From Bacillota bacterium (GTDB taxonomy: Bacteria > Bacillota > Clostridia > Christensenellales > SZUA-584): a DNA stretch of 10,717 bases. Under the pieces are notes generated by a model that did no database searches, was not told the origin of the DNA, and was given only the letters and a program-made list of their open reading frames with translations. Numbering within the stretch: position 1 is the first letter of the stretch; each line of letters starts with the position of its first letter. Where the stretch lies: the NCBI GenBank assembly GCA_023396555.1, contig JAEWWC010000242.1, forward strand, positions 1-10,717, in the 5' to 3' direction. The translations under genes were made by a program, and so were the position numbers. Of the stretch, positions 6,237-10,717 are shown in pieces.

Positions 6237-6680
6237 ATGGCAAAGAGAATGAGCGGCAGCCGCATGGCCGAAGGCGCGCCCTATGCGACGTCGGTTGACG
6301 GCGTGTGGCGGTTGGATGTGGATGCGGTGCAGGCGCGGGCAGACAGGTATCTGGCCGAGGCGGCGGAGGCGGGTCGGTACAGCCTCGCGGGGCTGTGCAT
6401 CGCGCTGGACATCACGCGCGAGACGCTAGACTGCTGGCGGCGTGGCTACGTCTGCCGGGCCGACGCGGAGGCGAACCTCGCACCCAACGAAGTGCTGGCG
6501 GAGTGCGTTGCCAAGGCGATGCTGCACCTGCAGCGGTATTGGGAGGAGAGCGGCAAGCCTGCGACGCTGGGATTGAAGCTGCTGGAGGCGACGGGCGGAA
6601 TCGGCAGCCGGACAGCGGCGGGGCAGGCGGGCGGCGGGCCGCCGTTCGACCTGGGACGGTATAAAAAGTTTGCGCGGTAG
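6237..6680 (+). CDS. Phage terminase small subunit-like protein (P22 gp3-like packaging family)
   Basis: The frame is open from 6201, but AAGGAGGG at 6226-6233 points to the ATG at 6237, giving 147 residues. A helix-turn-helix-like segment is visible around 48-65 (YSLAGLCIALDITRETLDCW), which is the typical DNA-binding layout of small terminase subunits. A helical segment that would promote oligomerisation follows (about 84-122, with LGLKLLEATGG), then a Gly-rich end. Small subunits recognise the phage packaging site and load the large subunit. The large subunit gene at 7112 supports the call, but a ferredoxin gene lies between them, which is not usual. The family assignment rests on the helix-turn-helix followed by a helix and LKxxxG end, and is fairly but not fully sure. 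Confidence 0.7.
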   Translation: MAKRMSGSRMAEGAPYATSVDGVWRLDVDAVQARADRYLAEAAEAGRYSLAGLCIALDITRETLDCWRRGYVCRADAEANLAPNEVLAECVAKAMLHLQRYWEESGKPATLGLKLLEATGGIGSRTAAGQAGGGPPFDLGRYKKFAR

Positions 6681-6702
6681 GGGCTGCGGCGAACGGGAAA
6701 TG

Positions 6703-6731
6703 TTGACAAGCGTCCGCAAATGGCTCAAAAT
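6703..6731 (+). promoter_or_regulatory. Promoter of the ferredoxin gene
   Basis: A consensus TTGACA at 6703-6708 is followed after 17 bases by CAAAAT at 6726-6731. It leaves a leader of about 110 bases before the ATG at 6846. A second -10-like TAGAAT at 6798-6803 has no matching -35. Confidence 0.5.
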
Positions 6732-6845
6732 GAAATGCAGGCAGCGACCGAAGCACTTTTTCAAAACCGAAGAAGTATATCGCTCAGCGGCGCTGGCTAG
6801 AATATAACGGATACACTGTTAATATTTAAAGGAGGCTTGGAATCG

Positions 6846-7037
6846 ATGAAAGCTAGTGTTGACCGGGACGGATGCATTTCCTGTGAGCTGTGCGCGGAGA
6901 CGTGCCCTGAGGTGTTCCGCATGGATGCGGACGGTTTGGCGGAGGCATATGTGGAGGAGATACCCGAGGAGGTGGAGGATTCGGCCCGGGACGCCGCGGA
7001 ATCCTGCCCGGTGAGCGTCATCCATATTGAGGAATAA
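6846..7037 (+). CDS. Single-cluster [4Fe-4S] ferredoxin
   Basis: This 63-residue acidic protein carries one cluster-binding motif: Cys10, Cys13 and Cys16 in CISCELC, with the fourth ligand Cys54 in SCPVSVI. It therefore resembles the small monocluster ferredoxins of Thermotoga and Desulfovibrio, which carry low-potential electrons in the cytoplasm. Cys20 is present. In the Thermotoga protein the matching residue pairs in a disulfide with a second Cys, and here that partner position is Ser46, so the disulfide is absent. AAAGGAGG at 6828-6835 lies ten bases before the ATG at 6846. An in-frame TTG at 6837 is only one base from the ribosome site and is rejected. The gene has its own promoter and terminator and probably is a host gene lying between the two terminase genes. 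Confidence 0.93.
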   Translation: MKASVDRDGCISCELCAETCPEVFRMDADGLAEAYVEEIPEEVEDSARDAAESCPVSVIHIEE

Positions 7038-7061
7038 GAATCGGACCAGCCATGGGTTTTG

Positions 7062-7088
7062 AAAAGCGCCGGATTCGGGCGCTTTTTT
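7062..7088 (+). terminator. Intrinsic terminator after the ferredoxin gene
   Basis: AAAAGCGCC at 7062-7070 pairs with GGCGCTTTT at 7078-7086 around a seven-base loop, and the T-run continues to 7088. It separates the ferredoxin transcript from the terminase large subunit gene, whose ribosome site starts a few bases on. Confidence 0.85.
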
Positions 7089-7111
7089 ATTTTGTCTGAG
7101 GGGGGACAGGA

Positions 7112-8563
7112 ATGGAAAAAGGCGAGCGTATAGAAGCGGCATTGAAGGAAGCGCTAGGGGACCCGACGTTCAAGCAGGCGCTGTTTCTGAGCAGCGAGGC
7201 GCGGTACGTGGGCTACGGCGGGGCGAGGGGCGGCGGAAAGTCTCATGCGGTGCGGGCCAAGGCGACTTACCTCGCATTCGAGCATCCGGGCATTCGCATG
7301 CTGATCGTGCGGCGGACATTCCCGGAGCTGCGCGAGAACCACACCAGCCGTCTGCTGGACGCATATGAGCGTCTGCCAGCGGCCATGCGGCCCAAATACA
7401 GCGACAGCGACAAGGTATTTGCGTTTCCCGGCGGCGCGCGGCTCAAGCTGGGCTATTGCGACAACGAGGACGATGTGCGGCAGTATCAGGGGCAGGAGTA
7501 CGACGTGTTGTTCATCGACGAGGCGACGCAGCTATCCGATACGCAGTTCAAGTGGCTGAACGCCTGCGTGCGCGGCGCGGGGCCGTTTCCCAAGCGCACG
7601 TACCTCACGTGCAACCCCGGCGGCGTGGGCCACGCGTGGGTGAAGCGGCTGTTCATCGACAAGGACTACCGGCCCGGCGAGGACCCGGCGGACTACGCGT
7701 TCATCCGAGCCAAGGTGTGGGATAACGCGCCGCTGTTCGCGGGGGACGCGGGGTATCAGAAAGCGATGAAGGCGCTGAAGAAGGAGAAGCTGACTGACGC
7801 GGAGCGCGAGCGCAGGGCGATGGACAGCGCAGACTATGTGAAGCAGCTGAAAAGCCTGTCCGCGGAGCTCAAGCGGGCGTGGCTGGACGGCGACTGGGAC
7901 GTGTTCTCCGGACAGTTCTTCGCAGAGTTCAACCGGGACGCGCACGTCTGCGAGCCGTTCGAGATACCGCCAAGCTGGCGGTGCAGCGCAGCGCTGGACT
8001 ACGGCCTCGACCGGCTGGCGGTGCTGTGGTTCGCGGTGGGGCCGGACGGAAAGGCGTATTGCTACCGCAGCCTGGAGCGGCAGGACCTGACGGTGGCGAT
8101 GGCCGCCAAGGCAATCTTGGGCGCGGGTAGCGAGGAGGTATGCGAAGTCATCGCGCCGCCCGACCTGTGGAGCCGTAGGCAGGATACCGGGCTGAGCGCG
8201 GCGGAGATATTCGCGGACAACGGCGTGCCGCTGGTGAAGGCGGGCAACCGCCGCATCGACGGCTGGCTGGCGGTGAAGGAGTACCTGCGCGCCGAAGAAA
8301 GTGGGCCAAAGCTCATGATATTCTCCACCTGCATGCCGCTGCTGCGGACGCTGCCGCTGCTGCAGCACGACCCGAAGAAGCCGGGCGACGCGGCGACAAA
8401 GCCGCACGACGTGACGCACAGCCCGGACGCTTTGCGCTACTGGTGTTCGCGGCGTCAGGACGTGCCATTGCTGATGCGGGCGGAGATGGAGGAGGCGTTC
8501 AAGTCGAGAAAGCCGCGGGGAGATGTGACGGAATATCTGTTTGGGGGGTATGGGGGAGCGTGA
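7112..8563 (+). CDS. Phage terminase large subunit (ATPase and nuclease)
   Basis: This 483-residue protein has the two domains of a viral packaging motor. In the N-terminal ATPase, Walker A is GGARGGGKS at 36-44, Walker B is VLFIDEA at 132-138 with Asp136 and Glu137, and the coupling motif TCNPGG is at 166-171. The C-terminal RNase H-like nuclease starts near 285. Its likely metal-binding acids are Asp296 in ALDYG, Asp351 in PPDLW and Asp433 or Asp439 in HDVTHSPDALRYW. All motifs are present, so the protein looks complete and not decayed. In phages it cuts concatemeric DNA and drives it into the prohead through the portal, yet no portal, protease or capsid gene follows. A GA-rich segment (GAGGGGGGACAGG) precedes the ATG. 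A terminator lies 80 bases past the stop. Confidence 0.95.
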   Translation: MEKGERIEAALKEALGDPTFKQALFLSSEARYVGYGGARGGGKSHAVRAKATYLAFEHPGIRMLIVRRTFPELRENHTSRLLDAYERLPAAMRPKYSDSDKVFAFPGGARLKLGYCDNEDDVRQYQGQEYDVLFIDEATQLSDTQFKWLNACVRGAGPFPKRTYLTCNPGGVGHAWVKRLFIDKDYRPGEDPADYAFIRAKVWDNAPLFAGDAGYQKAMKALKKEKLTDAERERRAMDSADYVKQLKSLSAELKRAWLDGDWDVFSGQFFAEFNRDAHVCEPFEIPPSWRCSAALDYGLDRLAVLWFAVGPDGKAYCYRSLERQDLTVAMAAKAILGAGSEEVCEVIAPPDLWSRRQDTGLSAAEIFADNGVPLVKAGNRRIDGWLAVKEYLRAEESGPKLMIFSTCMPLLRTLPLLQHDPKKPGDAATKPHDVTHSPDALRYWCSRRQDVPLLMRAEMEEAFKSRKPRGDVTEYLFGGYGGA

Positions 8564-8645
8564 GGCTTTTAAGGGAGAATAAGGTCATAGACGGGAAAGG
8601 TCAGGTCACTTGTGCGGATAAGGTCGCGTGGGCGGATAAGGACAC

Positions 8646-8668
8646 GAGGGCTCTGCCCTCACATTTTT
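8646..8668 (+). terminator. Intrinsic terminator after the terminase large subunit
   Basis: GAGGGC at 8646-8651 pairs with GCCCTC at 8655-8660 across a three-base loop, followed by ACATTTTT. It marks the boundary between the GC-rich terminase region and the AT-rich DUF4062 region. Just upstream, GCGGATAAGG occurs twice, at 8614 and 8632. Confidence 0.65.
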
Positions 8669-8746
8669 AAGCCCAAAGGATATATTTATATTGGTTGTAA
8701 TGATACTGCATGCCTGATAAAATATTCGATATTGAGAGGTGAATAA

Positions 8747-9274
8747 ATGAAACGACCAACCGTTTTTGTGAGTTCTACAATATATGACTTTTCTGATTTG
8801 CGTTCAGCTTTAAAGTATTGGTTGAGCGAAATGGGCTTTAACGCACAATTGTCCGAATACAATGATTTTCAAAAGAATATAAATACTAATTCGTATGAAG
8901 CTTGCTTGGAATCAGTATCTGAATGTGATTACTTTGTCCTTTTCATTGGAACAAGACGGGGTGGGTTGTACCCTAATGAGGATATCAGTATTACGCGAAA
9001 AGAATATGAAGTAGCATACGAACTTGCAAGAGCCGGGAAAATAAAGAAACTGATTGTTTTTATTCGTCAAAATGTTTGGGATGTAAAAGAAGATAGAAAA
9101 TCTTTGCATAAGTTATTACATGATGTAACTGCTTTGGAAAATGACAAGCCTATTGATACTAAAATAATCGAAAATTATAGCAGTACTATTTTAAGAATGC
9201 AGAACATATCATCAGCTTCATTGATGAAGTTACTCGTAAAGAAGATGCCCGCAACGGAAATATGCCGAATATGA
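8747..9274 (+). CDS. DUF4062 domain protein, 5' part of a frameshifted gene
   Basis: The first 126 or so residues form a DUF4062 domain: PTVFVSSTIYDFSDLR at 4-19, then CDYFVLFIGTRRGGLYP at 60-76, SITRKEYEVAYELA at 81-94 and KKLIVFIRQNVW at 100-111. This domain has a TIR/SLOG-like Rossmann-type fold and is often found at the N-terminus of NTPase or defence-associated proteins; a defence role here is inference. GAGAGGTG at 8734-8741 supports the start. After Arg150 the frame no longer looks like the family. Restoring one A near 9194-9198 would continue it as NAEHIISFIDEV into the frame of the 9262 gene, giving about 427 residues in all. The gene is AT-rich, unlike the neighbouring terminase, which suggests acquisition. 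As it stands it would make a 175-residue product. Confidence 0.85.
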   Translation: MKRPTVFVSSTIYDFSDLRSALKYWLSEMGFNAQLSEYNDFQKNINTNSYEACLESVSECDYFVLFIGTRRGGLYPNEDISITRKEYEVAYELARAGKIKKLIVFIRQNVWDVKEDRKSLHKLLHDVTALENDKPIDTKIIENYSSTILRMQNISSASLMKLLVKKMPATEICRI

Positions 9275-10029
9275 ATTGGGTTCATATTTTTAATTCTTTC
9301 GAAGATGTAATTAGCACTCTAAAGGTCGAACTAAAGGTAAATGTCGATCTTTCTGTCCAAGTTGCGGAACAAAATATTAAAATGGCGATCGTTCACACAC
9401 TTCAAAAAATAACACGTAAAACTGAATCCGGCGCTATAGCTGCATATTATTTACCTTTCAAAGATATAAGAGAAAAATTAAAAAAATTTCGAGATGATAC
9501 TGTTAATTTATCTGGTAGAGAAATGATCAGTTTAACAAAAGAAGATGTTGGAAAAATGTCTGATTTTTTGTTGTTTTACTGGGTCGGTATCGAGGAACTT
9601 GATACTTATGAGTTTGAAAATGTACTATCAAGCGGTGTATTTATGGATTTTAATATTGAAGAGGGGACACCAGTTTACAATAATTTTTGCAGAATGCTTC
9701 ATCAAATGGTGGAGGAAATAAACAGGGTTAAAAAATTTGCACGCGAATTTCCTCCTGAAACGCGTATAAAAATGATGGACAATATACGCTATTATCATAG
9801 AAGTTCGAAGGAGTCATACGAGTTTGATTTTTTTGACCTTGCTAGCCTGTCTTCTATATATGAACGGCTAATCAATATTCAGAACATTTCATTTTACCTG
9901 GAAAATTGTATGAAAAGCCATAATAAAAATCTGGAATTACCCTTGATATTGAATGGAATGGTTAAAAGTGAAAGGCCACTTGAATCTGATATTTTAAACT
10001 TATTCAACAGTGATTCTTTGATGCCATGA
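9262..10029 (+). CDS. C-terminal part of the frameshifted DUF4062 protein
   Basis: This frame is open from 9181 and its first ATG is at 9262, overlapping the preceding frame by 13 bases. Only a poor ribosome site precedes it. Read back to 9199 it gives AEHIISFIDEVTRKEDARNG and then MNWVHIFNSFEDVISTL, which is the sort of linker that joins DUF4062 to the rest of the chain. The remaining 230 residues are charged and mainly helical, with no motif I recognise and no membrane segment. It contains no in-frame stop up to 10029, so the break is recent or a sequence error. If the two parts were joined, the C-terminal part would be the effector or partner region of the protein. Independent expression seems unlikely. 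Confidence 0.75.
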   Translation: MPNMNWVHIFNSFEDVISTLKVELKVNVDLSVQVAEQNIKMAIVHTLQKITRKTESGAIAAYYLPFKDIREKLKKFRDDTVNLSGREMISLTKEDVGKMSDFLLFYWVGIEELDTYEFENVLSSGVFMDFNIEEGTPVYNNFCRMLHQMVEEINRVKKFAREFPPETRIKMMDNIRYYHRSSKESYEFDFFDLASLSSIYERLINIQNISFYLENCMKSHNKNLELPLILNGMVKSERPLESDILNLFNSDSLMP

Positions 10030-10138
10030 CAGAGAGTAAAGCTTCCCCTTATGATGGCGGCTTGTGATTATTCTATACTACCTATGATAGCCAGCTCCTC
10101 GCGCTTTGGCATCATATTTTTCACGGAAGGATATCAGC

Positions 10139-10212
10139 ATGAAAATCACCACGCTTGTGGAAAACACATCCGTGTCGCCCGAATACGGCAGCATGCACGG
10201 GCTGAGCTCTAT
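10139..10212 (+). pseudogene. 5' remnant of an MBL-fold metallo-hydrolase gene
   Basis: The first 23 codons read MKITTLVENTSVSPEYGS and then MHGLS, a hallmark start of clostridial metallo-beta-lactamase-fold hydrolases, which normally continue HGLSLYIET into the metal-binding strands. GGAAGGA at 10125-10131, seven bases before the ATG, is a good ribosome site. After about 10207 the family likeness stops. The frame continues to 10309 only as the antisense of the membrane protein gene. The HxHxDH zinc site is therefore missing and the gene cannot be functional. The junction lies within a few bases of the end of the convergent gene at 10213. Confidence 0.7.
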
Positions 10213-10572
10213 CTACAGGCCGGGGAATGCGGCGAAGAAGGCGAGGCCAAGCGCGAAAGAGACGGCGTTGAGCAGCGTAGAGACGGCAAAGGCCTTTTGG
10301 ACGGTGTAGTCGCATAGTTTCCGGTAAAGTAGCGCCTCAACAGCTATCGCCAGTAGTTCCAGCGTGATCAGTACGGGTATGTAGGCTGAAGCGTCGAGCA
10401 GGCTGGCGGCGACGATCAGCAGCACGTTGAGCGCCGGATTGGTCAGCAGGTTGACCAGCAGCGAATAGTAAACGAAACGCCAGCTCCGCGACAGGAGCAA
10501 CATAACAAGGCCCTCCGCCGTGACGGTAAGGCAGAGGCAGATCAGCAGGTGCAGCAGCAGCGGAAGCAGCAT
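10213..10572 (-). CDS. Small integral membrane protein of unknown function
   Basis: This 119-residue, very hydrophobic protein has four predicted helices near 4-27, 34-57, 62-82 and 92-116. Polar residues buried in the helices include NLLTNP at 41-46, Glu79 in VEALLY and Asn102 in LNAVSF. Such residues are probably structural or functional, but I do not recognise a family. Its ATG overlaps the stop of the upstream gene as TAATG, with no separate ribosome site, so translation should be coupled to the membrane-anchored protein whose end is at 10572. The 3' end runs straight into the MBL-gene remnant, and no terminator is seen after it. Confidence 0.7.
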   Translation of the reverse strand: MLLPLLLHLLICLCLTVTAEGLVMLLLSRSWRFVYYSLLVNLLTNPALNVLLIVAASLLDASAYIPVLITLELLAIAVEALLYRKLCDYTVQKAFAVSTLLNAVSFALGLAFFAAFPGL

Positions 10573-10717
10573 TACTGCGGCGTATCGGCGGGCGGCGCGC
10601 TGCTTTGGGATTTCTTCTTTCGGGCCGCGCGGATGATGAGCACGACGGCGAGGGCGGCGATGATGACGGCCGCAACGATGGCAATGATGGCGCCGGTGCT
10701 GAGGCCGGTGACTTCGG
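10572..10717 (-). CDS. C-terminal membrane anchor of a protein that starts outside the window (partial)
   Basis: Read on the minus strand from the window edge, 47 codons encode a Thr/Gly-containing lead-in, one hydrophobic helix (about 19 residues, mostly Ala, Ile and Val) and a tail beginning RAARKKKSQ that ends PPADTPQ before TAA. This is the usual layout of a surface or secreted protein held by a C-terminal transmembrane segment, with the basic tail inside. The stop overlaps the ATG of the 10213 gene by one base. The N-terminal domain that would reveal the function is not in the window. Confidence 0.7.
   Translation of the reverse strand, partial: EVTGLSTGAIIAIVAAVIIAALAVVLIIRAARKKKSQSSAPPADTPQ

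Noticed and set aside
6837..6845. TTG start for the ferredoxin
   Set aside because: It is one base from the ribosome site. The ATG at 6846 has proper spacing and gives the usual ferredoxin N-terminus.
9180..9200. Programmed -1 frameshift in the DUF4062 gene
   Set aside because: No in-frame X XXY YYZ slippery heptamer and no obvious downstream stimulator is seen. A one-base loss in an A-rich spot explains the break more simply.
10051..10317. 88-residue plus-strand frame near the right edge
   Set aside because: It has no ribosome site and reads across the MBL remnant and the antisense of the membrane gene in a different frame.

Overview
The window reads as a chromosomal segment of a GC-rich Bacillota, probably a gut-type member of the Clostridia. 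This rests on the strong AGGAGG-type ribosome binding sites, the AI-2E transporter, the small four-helix membrane proteins, the single-cluster ferredoxin and an MBL-fold fragment of a clostridial type. The assignment comes from gene style only, with no phylogenetic marker. Two stretches are visibly AT-richer than the rest: about 1930-3010, with an L,D-transpeptidase, and about 8670-10130, with a DUF4062 gene. Both look like later arrivals.

Layout. At 1-148 lie a REP-like palindrome and an extended -10 promoter. They precede an AI-2E family transporter (149-1423) and, 27 bases on, a small membrane protein (1451-1903). An AT-rich L,D-transpeptidase follows (2041-2775), then a 310-base gap with a good promoter and a foldable leader, then a second small membrane protein (3086-3688). 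A convergent gap (3689-3901) holds a bidirectional terminator and a candidate small RNA. On the minus strand, three tightly packed genes (6054 down to 3902) encode four-helix membrane proteins with Pro/Tyr-rich tails, expressed from one strong promoter. Divergent from them are a phage-type terminase small subunit (6237-6680), a ferredoxin with its own promoter and terminator (6846-7037) and a terminase large subunit (7112-8563). No other phage gene is visible. After a terminator comes a DUF4062 gene split into two reading frames by an apparent one-base loss (8747-10029). The right edge holds the first ~23 codons of an MBL-fold hydrolase gene (10139-~10210). It abuts the end of a convergent minus-strand pair: a small integral membrane protein (10213-10572) and the C-terminal membrane anchor of a protein that begins outside the window.

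How the parts relate. The main coherent theme is a family of five related small membrane proteins (1451, 3086, 3902, 4770 and 5410). They share one GIxG...K...AAG...AGxxAL core, and three of them form an operon with proline/tyrosine tails predicted to be cytoplasmic. The terminase pair looks like a phage relic or domesticated packaging module that brackets a host ferredoxin gene. The right end shows gene decay and rearrangement: a frameshifted DUF4062 gene and a truncated MBL gene. No complete new system is evident. The Pro/Tyr membrane protein cluster and the candidate small RNA are the least explained parts.
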